64,000 bases of DNA from Leptodactylus fallax (GCA_947044405.1 CAMRHE010000332.1:558001-622000); one strand, 5' to 3'; shown: positions 1-10,255, numbered from the stretch's first letter. The notes: generated by a model not told the origin, from the letters alone. Program-made: numbers and translations.

Positions 1-657
1 GGGAAATGTTTTTATCAGAAAGCAGATCTTATTACACATCAGAGAATTCACAGCGGGGAGAAGCCATATTCATGTTCGGAATGTGAGAAATGTTTTGCAC
101 AAATATCTAGTCTTATTACCCATCGAAGGAGTCACACAGGGGAAAAGCCATATATATGTTCAGAATGTGGGAAATGTTTTAGTGTTAAATCAAGTCTTGA
201 TACACATGAGAGAATTCACAGTGGGGAGAAGCCATATTCATGTTCAGGATGTGGGAAATGTTTTACACAAATATCAAATCTTATTATCCACCAAAGGAGT
301 CACACCGGGGAAAAGCCATATATATGTTTAGAATGTGGGAAATGTTTTCGTGTTAAATCAAATCTTGATACACATCAGAGAGTTCACAATGGGGAGAAGC
401 CATATTCATGTTCGGAATGTGAGAAATGTTTTACACAAATATCAAATCTTATTATCCATCAAAGGAGTCACACAGGGGAAAAGCCATATGTTTGTTCAGA
501 ATGTGGGAAATGTTTTAGTGTTAAATCAAGTCTTGTTGCACATCAGCGAATTCACAAAGGGGAGAAGCCATATTCATGTTCAGAATGTGAGAAATGTTTT
601 ACACAAAAAGCAAGTCTTATTAGTCATCAAAGAACTCATGCACGGAAGAAGCTGTAA
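1..657 (+). CDS. C2H2 zinc-finger protein, C-terminal finger exon (gene A, partial)
   Basis: Frame 1 is open from the first base to TAA at 655-657, with the start outside the window. It encodes the end of one finger and seven complete C2H2 fingers joined by TGEKPY-type linkers, then a short tail A-R-K-K-L. Each finger has C-x2-C, K-C-F, a leucine and H-x3-H. Fingers alternate between an E-K-C-F-x-Q-I/K-x-x-L type and a G-K-C-F-x-V-K-S-x-L type, so the array is built from two-finger (168-bp) units. C2H2 arrays of this sort bind DNA in the nucleus; the target is unknown. The closest relative in the window is the finger exon of gene E (51653-52852). The true frame contains no ATG, so ATG-based ORF calling reports only out-of-frame shadows here. 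It is probably the 3' end of another KRAB-ZNF gene whose KRAB exons lie upstream. Confidence 0.93.
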   Translation, partial: GKCFYQKADLITHQRIHSGEKPYSCSECEKCFAQISSLITHRRSHTGEKPYICSECGKCFSVKSSLDTHERIHSGEKPYSCSGCGKCFTQISNLIIHQRSHTGEKPYICLECGKCFRVKSNLDTHQRVHNGEKPYSCSECEKCFTQISNLIIHQRSHTGEKPYVCSECGKCFSVKSSLVAHQRIHKGEKPYSCSECEKCFTQKASLISHQRTHARKKL

Positions 658-925
658 AAAACAGTGTTGTTGATCATAATTCCTACCCATATGTTATCTA
701 TGGGGTATCAGGAGGACTCTTTTTGAAGTCTTCATTAATGTAGATACAGGAAAATAGATGCATCAGCTATTAATGTTCAAATATCCATTTTGCAAGGGTC
801 ATGTTAGAGGCCAGGGCTCCATCCGGCTGTCTCTGCATCCATTTGTGCGTTGCCTCTCCATGTCTGAATCATTTATACCAATTGTGTAGGTGTGTCTTAG
901 GAACGTAGATATTCCTGTCACGATA

Positions 926-1113
926 TACAGTGGGGAAAAAAAGTATTTAGTCAGCCACCAATTGTGCAAGTTCTCCCACTTAATAAGATGAGGCCGGCCT
1001 GTAATTGACATCATAGGTAGACCTCAACTATGAGAGACAAAATGAGAAAACACATCCAGAAAATCACATTGTCTGATTTTTTAAGAATTTATTTGCAAAT
1101 TATGGTGGAAAAT
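926..1113 (+). mobile_element. Tc1/mariner transposon remnant, left part
   Basis: The sequence starts with a TA-flanked terminus containing CAGTGGGG and a poly-A run followed by AGTATTTAGTCAGCCACC. It continues with text I recognise as the end of a widespread fish and frog Tc1-like family. It stops at about 1113 and the same element resumes at 11760, so the DIRS element split it. No transposase coding remains. The outer segment 658-925 is 3' flank of gene A with no feature I can name. Confidence 0.8.
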
Positions 1114-1144
1114 CGTTGATTGTAATGTCAATCTGTATTCCCTT

Positions 1145-1283
1145 AGTCCAGACAGCAGCACAATATGGGGTATCTCTGCCCCTGTGTGTTGTTTAGGACA
1201 GTGGAACCTTTAATTAGCACCAAATTTAAGGTGCCTCCTACTGGCCCTATAAGAGGGCACCTGAGAACTCCCTCCACTGTGTA
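1145..1283. repeat. DIRS inverted terminal repeat, left copy
   Basis: This is the inverted match of 11617-11754. The two arms differ at a few positions, such as GAGAACT here against GAGACCT in the other arm read on the same strand. About 30 extra terminal bases (1114-1144) lie outside it, as expected of the longer DIRS end. Confidence 0.85.
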
Positions 1284-1334
1284 AATTATAAAGTAAAAGG
1301 AAACAAGCTTCTAGGGAGGGAAGCCTTGTACTGC

Positions 1335-1425
1335 TGTCTGGACTAAGGGAATACAGATTGACATTACAATCAATGATTCCCCTTACGTCCGACAGCAGCA
1401 CAATATGGGGAGATAGCAAGTAATT
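1335..1425. repeat. DIRS internal complementary region
   Basis: The first half is the reverse complement of the element's left end (about 1114-1155). The second half is the reverse complement of the right end, from CCCCTTACGTCCGACAGC. The junction between them lies near 1372-1378. This joined-ends segment is diagnostic of DIRS1-like elements, where it templates circularisation. Confidence 0.85.
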
Positions 1426-1428
1426 CCC

Positions 1429-1879
1429 CTAGGGAGGGTTTCCTCGCCTTACAACGTCAAGGACTGTCTGACCAAAGGCAGTTGTCTGGGAACTGCGGAC
1501 GTCTAAACGATAATGTTTAACAAAGGTCAACTGAGATGACCATGATGCAGCCGCACAAATCTGGTCCAAAGGTAAGGACCGGTACTCAGCCCAAGAAGTC
1601 GACAGAGCCCTGGTCGAGTGGGCCGTAGAAAAAACTGGAGGGAGTAACTCCTGAATAAGGAAGGAAGACTTAATTGTCTCCTTGATGCATGTGGATAGAG
1701 TAGGCTTGGAAGCCTTGAGGCCTTTGTTTTTACTCTGCATGTTAATTAGTAGGTTTTCGGCCTTCCTAAACGGTTGAGTGCAGGATAGGTAAATCCGCAG
1801 ACACCTTACCACATCTAAGGTGTGGAGCTTTTCTTCCTCCTCAGAGGTTGGAGTGGGGAAAAACACTGGTAGCGAAATT
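1429..1879 (-). pseudogene. DIRS tyrosine recombinase, C-terminal half
   Basis: The frame is open on the minus strand down to a stop at 1429-1431. It carries the second half of a tyrosine recombinase catalytic domain: an H-S-T-R (HxxR) motif, a later tryptophan-rich stretch A-A-S-W-S-S, and the presumed nucleophile in H-Y-R-L-D-V. The N-terminal half with the first catalytic arginine is at 7658-8662. The two halves become continuous in frame if the LTR insertion and one copy of its AGCTG duplication are ignored. As it stands this half has no start codon and cannot act. Confidence 0.85.
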
Positions 1880-2607
1880 AGCTGTGTGATGATTCTGCTT
1901 AAAATGGCTATAATTCAGAGCGGTATTTTGGTCTCTGGGTAGCGTATTTCTCTCTAGTTCCATTTATTCATACTGTGCGCAGCTATAAGCCTAGGTGTAT
2001 GTTTTCATAATGTGGCCACACTGTAACAATAGGGCTCCATTGTATTCCTATACAGCCCTGAGTGATCAAAGAAACAATAGTGCATTGTTCAAGCCTGGGC
2101 TGTTGATCAGTCCTGCCTGATAACATTGTATCATTCCACTTGGTCTCAGCTCTATACAAAAGATCTGGACTTGATTGCATTAACTCATCAGACTTGCTGT
2201 TGCCGGTGACCTCATTCTGGGAGGTGGCATAAAGGGTATAAAAGATGAGGTAAGAGGTCTGTGTGAGGAGATTATGCTATGGAGATGATGCTATGGAGAT
2301 TATGCTATAGAGTTGACAGACCATCACAGACTACAGGATATTACAGACTTCCCTGAGAAGAGATTTTGTGTTGGGATTACAAGCGAACACCATGAGGAGA
2401 TTTTTGTGATGAGACTATTGGACTAATGCTGAGAGACTGTGATGCCACATGCTAGGAGTTAATGCCACATGCCAAGAAGCCTCCACTGGTGATCTCACAC
2501 ATACCAAAGCATGTGTGAGTGTTGGACTACAGAACCACATCAAGGACATGTGTGGTAAAGTAATTATTTCACCTTTATCCCTTTTATTTTATTTGTACTG
2601 TATCTTG

Positions 2608-3614
2608 TGTAGGGAACTGCCATTTCTACTAGTATATAATGTATCTGGCTTCTTTGCCCCTGCAGTTTGGCTTCAGAGACCCCAGGCATTTAGTGCAAGT
2701 TTTGTTTTGTAAATACAGTGAGTCAGACACATGTGAGGCAGAGCTGCTGGGGGGAGAGATGTGAGCAGAGCTGCTGAGACAGACATGTTATGTCTGGGGG
2801 AGTCTAAGAGCCACTTGTTCCTCTTTACTTCACAGTATATAGTTAGGTATGTGTTACCCCCTATATACTCACAGGACCTAGCTAGTAACCGTAGTTAGGG
2901 ATCCATATATATATATAGTTCAGGGCAGTGATAGGTTAGGCTTCCGAAGGCCAACTAGCTAGTTAGAGGCCCGGTGGCACTAGTAGTTTAGCTGGCAGGT
3001 TAAGGACTCAGTGTTAGGGTAGTCAGGCCTGCATCTACTGCCGTCACCGTCGCCCTGTTTGCTGCCTGTGAAGAATCTCACCATCATCATCATCTCCTGA
3101 TCGGCTGTCTGTCATCTCCTGGAAGAATCCGAGGATCCACAGTCATCCACAGGGGCCCCTGCATCTCTTCTGTTGCCTGGAGGTATTGTGCACTGGACTC
3201 TTGCTATATATCTATATATATACCCGGGTATATAACCTAAGACGGTTGAGGACTTGCTGGTTGTTGTAGTATTGCTGTGTTCTGAGTATATTTTATATAT
3301 GTATTATTACCCTGTTGATTCTTATAAAGCTACTGTTATAACCTTATGTGGTATCTGTATGTATTCTTCAGACTGTGAGATTAGTACAGTGATCCTTGTT
3401 AAGGCTACTAACTGTACTTCATGGGTAAGTCCCAGGAAGAGATCCTCCCTGTAATACAGAGGCTCTATCCTGGGTGGAGGCACTGATATATTTCATATAT
3501 GTTCCCACTCTTCCCTTCAGCGAAGGCTTCAGGTCCCATTATACACACAGGTCAGCGCCAGAGTCTGTTGCGGGAGGGATAATACTCATACCCCCCCCCC
3601 CAAATAGGGCTACA
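2608..3614 (+). repeat. Gypsy 5' LTR
   Basis: The LTR runs from TG at 2608 to CA at 3614 and matches 6417-7421. It contains TATA-like AT runs near 2910 and 3210, and a C11 homopolymer just before its end. Confidence 0.92.
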
Positions 3615-3616
3615 TT

Positions 3617-3634
3617 TGGAGGCACTGCTGAGAT
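3617..3634 (+). promoter_or_regulatory. Gypsy primer-binding site
   Basis: A TGG-initiated stretch, TGGAGGCACTGCTGAG, lies two bases after the 5' LTR, where minus-strand DNA synthesis is primed by a tRNA 3' end. I cannot name the tRNA. Confidence 0.6.
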
Positions 3635-3658
3635 TTAGAAGTGGGAATAGTCATTGAT

Positions 3659-4705
3659 ATGGAGAAGCGATATAGCTCAGAGGGGAACCTCCCACTAGCT
3701 ACTACATGGGATTACCGACCTCCTGTTCCTCCCCTGGTTCAGGTAAAGGAAGAACCCCGCTCAGCCAGTTACCCCCCCAGTATGGCCGTCGCTAGCAGTT
3801 CCTCTAGTGACAGTGCTATTAGCACTTTAGCCAGGCTGACTGAAATGTTAGCTCAGGGCCTACAGGCCACTCACTACAAGAAACTAAAAGTATTCTCTGG
3901 TAATGTCCCAGTACCACAAGGGGAGGAAAACTTTGAGATATGGAAAGAACATACTCTCCAATGCCTGAAGGAATGGTCTTGCTCTGAAGAAGGCAAGCGG
4001 CAGCGTATCAGTGAAAGTTTGCGGTCTCCTGCTGCAGAATTGATCCGCTTGTACAGAGACTCTCATGAAGGAGTGAGTGCATTGGACTATATACAAGTAC
4101 TGTCTGATCACTTTGAGCCATACTATGACCTTGCCCAGATGGTTGCTGATTACCGAATGGTTCGTCAAAAAGAAGGGGAAAATGTCTCTACTTTTATTAA
4201 CCGTTTACAGCTACTTCTTTCACGTCTGGTGTACCACGCAGCTATATCTACTTCAGAGGTAGACGCTATGAGAACCAGTCAGTTGGTGAGAGGGTTACAA
4301 CCTCATCATCCTCTTGCTCAAGTACTCAAGGTCTTACTATCTGATAGAGTCCTTCCATTTCCTGACTTAATGAAGTTAGTGAAGAAACAAGAAGCTGACA
4401 TTAGTTTTAGTACCCCTAAGAAAGCGAAAAGCATCTCTAAAGAAGATGTTGTTCCTAATTCAAACAAGGACAAACCAGCGGAGCGGTCAGAACTTAGACA
4501 GTCCGCCACTCCACCCACTGCCACTCAACGGAGGAAGGATGCTAGAACCTGTTATAAATGTGGTCAGACGGGTCATACTGCCAGACAGTGTACGGAGGAC
4601 AGTGAGGGATTGGGACACAGTGCTGTCTTCTCTATTCAGAATCAAAGACATCCCTACCCTCTGAATGCAGTCAAATTCTACGAGATTGGGAGAAGTTTGA
4701 AATAG
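3659..4705 (+). CDS. Gypsy Gag protein with CCHC zinc knuckle (PNMA-like capsid)
   Basis: This is a 348-residue open frame from ATG 3659; an in-frame GTG lies slightly upstream at 3641. The N-terminal third is proline and serine rich. A capsid-like region follows, starting near L-K-V-F-S-G-N-V-P-V-P and including the segment around F-E-I-W-K-E-H. One zinc knuckle, C-Y-K-C-G-Q-T-G-H-T-A-R-Q-C, lies near residues 300-313 and would bind RNA. The capsid region recalls the vertebrate PNMA family, which descends from Gypsy gag; that is recognition by eye, not a search. The last ~25 residues are probably out-of-frame pol sequence read through the deletion junction, so the natural C-terminus is lost. 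Pol overlaps in the -1 frame. Confidence 0.85.
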   Translation: MEKRYSSEGNLPLATTWDYRPPVPPLVQVKEEPRSASYPPSMAVASSSSSDSAISTLARLTEMLAQGLQATHYKKLKVFSGNVPVPQGEENFEIWKEHTLQCLKEWSCSEEGKRQRISESLRSPAAELIRLYRDSHEGVSALDYIQVLSDHFEPYYDLAQMVADYRMVRQKEGENVSTFINRLQLLLSRLVYHAAISTSEVDAMRTSQLVRGLQPHHPLAQVLKVLLSDRVLPFPDLMKLVKKQEADISFSTPKKAKSISKEDVVPNSNKDKPAERSELRQSATPPTATQRRKDARTCYKCGQTGHTARQCTEDSEGLGHSAVFSIQNQRHPYPLNAVKFYEIGRSLK

Positions 4706-6297
4706 ACAATGGCCTACTTTATCGTGTGGTGCTGTATCATGATCACCCTGGAAGGCGCCAACTAGTTATTCCAAGCTGCTTTCAGAAGATGATTTTCCGA
4801 AGTCTGCATGATTATCATGGTCATTTGGGACCTGAGAAGACTTATGGCCTAATACAAGACCGATTCTACTGGCCCAAAATGAGAGATACCGTGACTCGTC
4901 TGTGTAGGTGCTGTCGCAGATGTTTGCAGAGGAAGACTGTCCCGGTTCGAGCGGCCTTCATGGGACACTTGAAGAGTTCGGGCCCCATGGATCTTGTCTG
5001 CATAGACTTCCTTTGTATTGACAACGACTCCAGAGGATTTGGAAATGTATTGGTGGTGACTGATCACTTCACACGATATGCTCAAGCCTTTCCGACTAAG
5101 GATCAAAAAGCAGTCACTGTTGCAAGAGTGCTTTGGGAAAAGTATTTTATCCATTATGGCTTACCACACCGGTTGCATTCTGATCAAGGCCGGGATTTTG
5201 AGAGTAACCTGATCAAAGAGTTACTTCAGTTGTTGAACATCCGCAAAAGTCGGACGACGCCTTACCATCCAGAGGGAGATGCCCTTCCTGAAAGATTTAA
5301 CAGGACTTTACTTGATATGCTTGGTACCTTACGAATTGAGGATAAGCGATCCTGGAGTCGAAAAGTGGAGGCTATGGTGCATGCCTATAATAGTACAAGG
5401 CACGAGAGCACAGGATATTCACCATACTTTCTGATGTTTGGAAGAGAGCCTAGGCTACCTATTGACATCTTGTTGGGAGTCTCTACCGATGGTATCAGTC
5501 ATCGAGATCATTACCGATACGTGGCACGTTTGAAAGAAACGCTTAAGAGTGCTTATCAGCTGGCTGAGGAAAATGCGGCCAAAGTGAATGAAGGAAATAA
5601 AAGGAGATTTGATCTTCGAGTAAGATACCGAGAATTGAACCCTGGGGACCATGTTCTGCTACGTAATTTGGGAGCATCTGCAAAACATAAGCTGGCTGAT
5701 CGATGGCGGAGTGAACTCTTTACAGTGGTAGATCGGTTGCCTGGAATACCAGTCTACAAGATAAAAGGACGGGACGGGAGGATCAGGACTTGGCATAGAA
5801 ATCATTTGTTGCCTGTACCTCAGATTGATGGTATGGATATCTCCAATGATGGCTCGGCCTGCGATTCTCCACAGTCCTTAGCCAATATTCCACCTGACCT
5901 TCCTGAAACTCCTGAGAGTGATTGGACTGTGGCTCCTGAAGTTCCTAGATCACCAGTATCTTCTCCTTCAGGGAGACCTATGAACCCTCAAACTCCAGAA
6001 TTCGTACCTAGATCTGTGTCTACAGATGAGCAGGGATCTAGCTCTCCTACGCCACCAGCACCATCCCCTCCCATGGCAGACAACCCTAGTTTAGGGCCTG
6101 GACATGCTAGTTTACCTCAGAGAGAGGTACGGAGAGGAGAGAGAATTAGACACCCTCCAGCTATGCTGACATATGATAGTTTGGGGGACCCCAGATTTAC
6201 TACTCAGCCTCATTTATACCATGCTTGGGTGGGTGCAGTGTCCACTTTGGTCAATATGTTACCAATTTTCGCTCCTGCTGGCATGTATACCTATTAA
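4606..6297 (+). CDS. Gypsy Pol remnant: integrase (protease, RT and RNase H deleted)
   Basis: The frame is open from 4606 (after an in-frame stop at 4603) to TAA at 6295-6297, in the -1 frame relative to gag. From about 4660 it reads as the end of the RNase H-integrase linker. It then has the integrase HHCC zinc finger (H-x3-H...C-x2-C in the H-G-H-L-G and C-R-R-C region), the catalytic core with D in C-I-D-F, D in S-D-Q-G-R-D-F and E in P-E-R-F-N-R-T, and a basic C-terminal domain with a proline-rich tail. All three catalytic acids are present, so this half could fold as an integrase. It has no start codon of its own and would depend on frameshifting from gag. Everything from protease to RNase H is missing. 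Confidence 0.88.
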   Translation, partial: GIGTQCCLLYSESKTSLPSECSQILRDWEKFEIDNGLLYRVVLYHDHPGRRQLVIPSCFQKMIFRSLHDYHGHLGPEKTYGLIQDRFYWPKMRDTVTRLCRCCRRCLQRKTVPVRAAFMGHLKSSGPMDLVCIDFLCIDNDSRGFGNVLVVTDHFTRYAQAFPTKDQKAVTVARVLWEKYFIHYGLPHRLHSDQGRDFESNLIKELLQLLNIRKSRTTPYHPEGDALPERFNRTLLDMLGTLRIEDKRSWSRKVEAMVHAYNSTRHESTGYSPYFLMFGREPRLPIDILLGVSTDGISHRDHYRYVARLKETLKSAYQLAEENAAKVNEGNKRRFDLRVRYRELNPGDHVLLRNLGASAKHKLADRWRSELFTVVDRLPGIPVYKIKGRDGRIRTWHRNHLLPVPQIDGMDISNDGSACDSPQSLANIPPDLPETPESDWTVAPEVPRSPVSSPSGRPMNPQTPEFVPRSVSTDEQGSSSPTPPAPSPPMADNPSLGPGHASLPQREVRRGERIRHPPAMLTYDSLGDPRFTTQPHLYHAWVGAVSTLVNMLPIFAPAGMYTY

Positions 6298-6404
6298 CCT
6301 GTTGTGACTCTGTAAATGCAAAAGCAACCATATTGATATTGTCATTGGTAATGTTGACTGTATACTATGACTTTGTATGTCTTTGACGTGACGTAAAGAT
6401 TTCA

Positions 6405-6416
6405 CCAGAGGGAGAG
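6405..6416 (+). promoter_or_regulatory. Gypsy polypurine tract
   Basis: A purine run, AGAGGGAGAG, abuts the start of the 3' LTR at 6417, where plus-strand DNA synthesis is primed. Confidence 0.65.
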
Positions 6417-7421
6417 TGTAGGGAACTGCCATTTCTACTAGTATATAATGTATCTGGCTTCTTTGCCCCTGCAGTTTGGCTTCAGAGACCCCAGGCATTT
6501 AGTGCAAGTTTTGTTTTGTAAATACAGTGAGTCAGACACATGTGAGGCAGAGCTGCTGGGGGGAGAGATGTGAGCAGAGCTGCTGAGACAGACATGTTAT
6601 GTCTGGGGGAGTCTAAGAGCCACTTGTTCCTCTTTACTTCACAGTATATAGTTAGGTATGTGTTACCCCCTATATACTCACAGGACCTAGCTAGTAACCG
6701 TAGTTAGGGATCCATATATATATATAGTTCAGGGCAGTGATAGGTTAGGCTTCCGAAGGCCAACTAGCTAGTTAGAGGCCCGGTGGCACTAGTAGTTTAG
6801 CTGGCAGGTTAAGGACTCAGTGTTAGGGTAGTCAGGCCTGCATCTACTGCCGTCACCGTCGCCCTGTTTGCTGCCTGTGAAGAATCTCACCATCATCATC
6901 ATCTCCTGATCGGCTGTCTGTCATCTCCTGGAAGAATCCGAGGATCCACAGTCATCCACAGGGGCCCCTGCATCTCTTCTGTTGCCTGGAGGTATTGTGC
7001 ACTGGACTCTTGCTATATATCTATATATATACCCGGGTATATAACCTAAGACGGTTGAGGACTTGCTGGTTGTTGTAGTATTGCTGTGTTCTGAGTATAT
7101 TTTATATATGTATTATTACCCTGTTGATTCTTATAAAGCTACTGTTATAACCTTATGTGGTATCTGTATGTATTCTTCAGACTGTGAGATTAGTACAGTG
7201 ATCCTTGTTAAGGCTACTAACTGTACTTCATGGGTAAGTCCCAGGAAGAGATCCTCCCTGTAATACAGAGGCTCTATCCTGGGTGGAGGCACTGATATAT
7301 TTCATATATGTTCCCACTCTTCCCTTCAGCGAAGGCTTCAGGTCCCATTATACACACAGGTCAGCGCCAGAGTCTGTTGCGGGAGGGATAATACTCATAC
7401 CCCCCCCCAAATAGGGCTACA
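6417..7421 (+). repeat. Gypsy 3' LTR
   Basis: This is the second LTR copy, 1005 bp. It differs from the 5' copy by two fewer C in the homopolymer near its end; I saw no other difference. Confidence 0.92.
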
Positions 7422-7657
7422 CTTGTAACTAGTAACTGTTAATGCTTGCATATATCTGCATATCTGTTCTGAACTGTATGTGTTAGATGTTAATACCGAC
7501 CCATTTAGGGGTTAATAAATATATAAAATTTAGAAAGCTTGTCTTGTATTTATCTGGTGAACCCGACATTCACTGGCGGTGAGTGTGGTTTTTATATGAA
7601 AGAGGACTCAGGTGGGAGCCAAAGTGGTTTGGCGCACTGAGGATCTTTCACAAGCTG

Positions 7658-8662
7658 ATTGCTATTATAGCATGAGGGGACCTTAGGGTTAAACCCAGGC
7701 AAAAATCTAAGGTGCACCCTATCTGCAAAAAACACAATGTACGGTTCTCTAGAAGAGAGAGCCTGGAGTTCCCCTACTCTTTTGGCAGATGTAATAGCCA
7801 ACAAAAAAACGGTTTTGTAGGCCAAATATTTTAGCTCCGTAGTCTCCAAGGGTTCAAATGGAGGACCGCACAGGCCTGTAAGGACTACCGCAAGGTCCCA
7901 CTGGGGAACTGGAGATGATACTGAGGGCTTTAGCCTCATTGCCCCTTTAAGGAACCTTGCAACCAGAGGATCCTGAGACAGACGTCTGTTCAAATGAGCG
8001 GAGAGGGCCGCAATCTGCACTTTCAAAGTGGCAGGGGCAAGGCCTTTATCCAAACCGTCCTGAAGAAAATTTAAAATATCAGCCGTTGAAGGTTGTAGAT
8101 TATTAATACCCTTCTTGGAGCACCACTCCATGAAAATCTTGGCTGTCCTCTGGTAGTTCTTATTGGTAGAGTCTGCTCTTGCAGAAGAAAGGGTCTTCAG
8201 GATGGCCTCTGACAGTCCTCTATCCTGCTGTAGGGACTGCTCAACCTCCAGGCTATCAGGTTGAATCTCCAGAGATCCTGGCACTTCAGAGATCCTTGGG
8301 AAACCTGGTTCTGGATAGGGGGAAGCCTCCAATATATCCCTCGACTCATCTCCATGAGTTGGGAAAACCAAGCTCTTTTTGGCCAGAATGGAATGATGGC
8401 TATCACAGAGACTTGGTCCTGTCTGATTTTCATCAATACCTTCGGTATTATTGGAATTGGAGGGAAAATGTATGCCAGCCTGGACCTCCAAGGGATGGAC
8501 AGGGCATCCACTGCCAAGGGATTGTCCTCCTGGTAAAGAGAACAGAACGTCTCCACCTTGGCGTTGAGTCGGGTTGCCATGAGGTCTATTTCTGGAAGAC
8601 CCCACTTCAGGGTAATCTGATGAAAACTTCTGGATTGAGTGACCATTCTCCTGATACGGCAT
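7658..8662 (-). pseudogene. DIRS tyrosine recombinase, N-terminal half
   Basis: The open frame on the minus strand starts at 8662. It holds a variable N-terminus that overlaps the end of the RT/RNase H ORF in another frame, then an SAM-like core-binding domain (about T-N-K-N-Y-Q-R-T to L-V-A-R-F-L-K-G), then the first part of the catalytic domain. That part includes the first catalytic arginine in S-A-K-R-V-G-E-L-Q. The frame runs into the LTR at 7652 and ends at 7592 with foreign residues. In intact elements the enzyme integrates a circular DNA without target duplication. The other half is at 1429-1879. Confidence 0.87.
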
Positions 8663-10255
8663 GACCCCGACTCAACCGATCCGCTACTATGTTCAGGGAG
8701 CCCTTGATGTGAACTGCGGATAAATGGGTTAGATTTTTCTCTGCCCATGTAAATATCAGATCTGCCTCCCTGAGGAGGGTTGGTGATCTGGTGCCTCCCT
8801 GTCTGTTCACGTACAGCACTGTGGTCATGTTGTCTGACCGGATTTTGACTGCTCTTCCCTTGAGAAGAGGAGAGAAATGGAGTAAGGCACGATATACAGC
8901 TCTGAGCTCCTTCCAGTTAGACGAGGTCCTTCTTTCTGGAGCGCTCCAGTCTCCCTTTATGGAGTTTTCGTCCAAATGGGCTCCCCCATCCCAAGAGGGA
9001 TGCATCTGTAGTCAACAGGGTCCAAGAAGGTTGGACCGTGGACCTTCCGTCTTTCAGGTGCAACCACCACTTGAGGGAAAGATGGGTCCTGGGGGAGAGT
9101 CGAATCTTCTTGCTGAGTGTAAGAAGGGAGCGATCCCAAACCTCTAGTAATTCCTTCTGGAGGGGACGTACGTGCCACAAAGCCCATGGGACTGCCTCCA
9201 CTGAGGAAGACATCAAGCCCAGGATCTTCATCAATGTTCTGATGGAGGCTATCGGCTTTTTGAAGAGGTGCCGGACTGCACCGACCAGTTTCTCTATTTC
9301 CTTGCTGGTGTCAAGGAGACCTGCAGGCGGACTGAATCCAGGAAGTAGCCGAGGAACTTCCTTCGGGTTGAAGGGATCGTTACCAACTTCTCCCAGTTTA
9401 TAAGCCATCCCAGACTCTGAAACAGGGACACGGCTGTCTGTAGTACTGGAGCAGAACAGACTCTGACTGGGCTTTTATCAACCAGTCGTCTAGATAAGGC
9501 ACCAAGAACATCCCCTGAAGTCTGAGGGCGGCCGCTATAGGAGCCACTACCTTTGTAAAGGTGTGGGGAGCAGAGGAGATCCCAAAGGGTAGTGCTGTGA
9601 ACTGAAAATGCTTCGTGTGGCCGGAAACTACTACGGCAATCCTCAGAAACCTTCTGTGTGGAGGATAAATAGGAATATGCAAATAGGCGTCTTTTAGATC
9701 CAAAGTCACGAAAACATCGCCTTGGAGGAGAAAAGTGGTGACAGACTTTATGGTTTCCATACGGAAGTGCTTCTTTTTGATGAAGCGGTTGAGGTACCTT
9801 AAGTCTATGACCATTCTCCACTTGTCTGCCGGTTTTGGTACCAGGAAGACGGGAGAATAGACACCGGATCCTTCTTCTAGAGAAGGGACTTCCTCCAGGG
9901 CTCCCTTGTGAATGTACTCTCGGATGGAGCATTCCAATGTAGTCTGCTGCATTATAGGGAGGCTGCGAGTTAACACAAACCGATCCTGAGGAGGATGGAG
10001 GAACTCGATTGCATATCCTTTTTGGATTACCTGCAGGACCCATGGGTCTTGAATTTTTTCCTGCCAGCAGTTGAAAAAATGGGAGAGACGACCCCCGACA
10101 GGAATCTCGGCCACAGGAAGACTGCTCCTGTTGTCAAAAGCTAGGCTTCTCCTTTTTATCATCAGACTTCGGGAATCTCCGGACGGCGCCTCTAGAGGAA
10201 TATCTAGAGCCTCTTTGGGACTGCCGTCCACGACGAGGCGGATAGCCTCTATCAC
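8197..10255 (-). pseudogene. DIRS reverse transcriptase / RNase H, frameshifted
   Basis: The reading frame is carried by overlapping minus-strand segments 10255-9398, 9408-8917, 9005-8607 and 8748-8197, so several frameshifts have accumulated. The first segment has the RT palm, with D in T-L-D-L-K-D-A-Y and the Y-L-D-D box. The second holds the thumb and the first RNase H acid (D-A-S-L-L-G-W-G). The third has the RNase H glutamate (S-N-W-K-E-L) and an acid in S-D-N-M-T-T, plus H-I-K-G-S-L-N. The fourth is the DIRS-specific C-terminal extension. The start overlaps the end of gag (10134-10255) in another frame, as usual for DIRS. It cannot make a working enzyme as written. Confidence 0.86.

Larger units (their letters stand above)
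2608..7421 (+). mobile_element. Ty3/Gypsy LTR retrotransposon, internally deleted (gag and integrase only)
   Basis: Two LTRs of 1007 and 1005 bp start TGTAGGG and end GGCTACA. The element is flanked by CTTG at 2604-2607 and 7422-7425. The internal 2.8 kb keeps gag and the integrase part of pol, while protease, reverse transcriptase and RNase H are absent. The LTR copies agree along their length by eye except for a run of 11 versus 9 C, so the insertion is young. It must have been mobilised in trans or have lost its RT region after insertion. It is the innermost of four nested elements. Confidence 0.9.
1885..7652 (+). mobile_element. Solo LTR inserted in the DIRS recombinase, itself split by a Gypsy element
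   Basis: A sequence beginning TGTGATGATT and ending TCTTTCACA is flanked by a perfect 5-bp duplication AGCTG at 1880-1884 and 7653-7657, as expected for an LTR retrotransposon. Without the Gypsy insertion (2608-7421 plus one CTTG copy) the LTR is about 950 bp. A TATA box (TATAAAA, 2237-2243) and a polyadenylation signal (AATAAA, 7514-7519) place it on the plus strand. There is no internal coding region, so it is read as a solo LTR left by LTR-LTR recombination. Its family is not recognised. Confidence 0.75.

Noticed and set aside
83..673. ATG-started frames with H-V-Q-N-V-G-N-V-L repeats over gene A, and similar ones at 26023-26874, 36398-37543 and 52077-52709
   Set aside because: These are the +1 shadows of C2H2 fingers; the true frame has C-x2-C...H-x3-H.
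3254..3454. 66-codon frame in the Gypsy LTR, repeated at 7063-7263
   Set aside because: It occurs in both LTRs and has no domain; LTR sequence, not a gene.
8179..9403. Plus-strand frames of 91-161 codons
   Set aside because: Antisense shadows of the DIRS RT/RNase H and recombinase.
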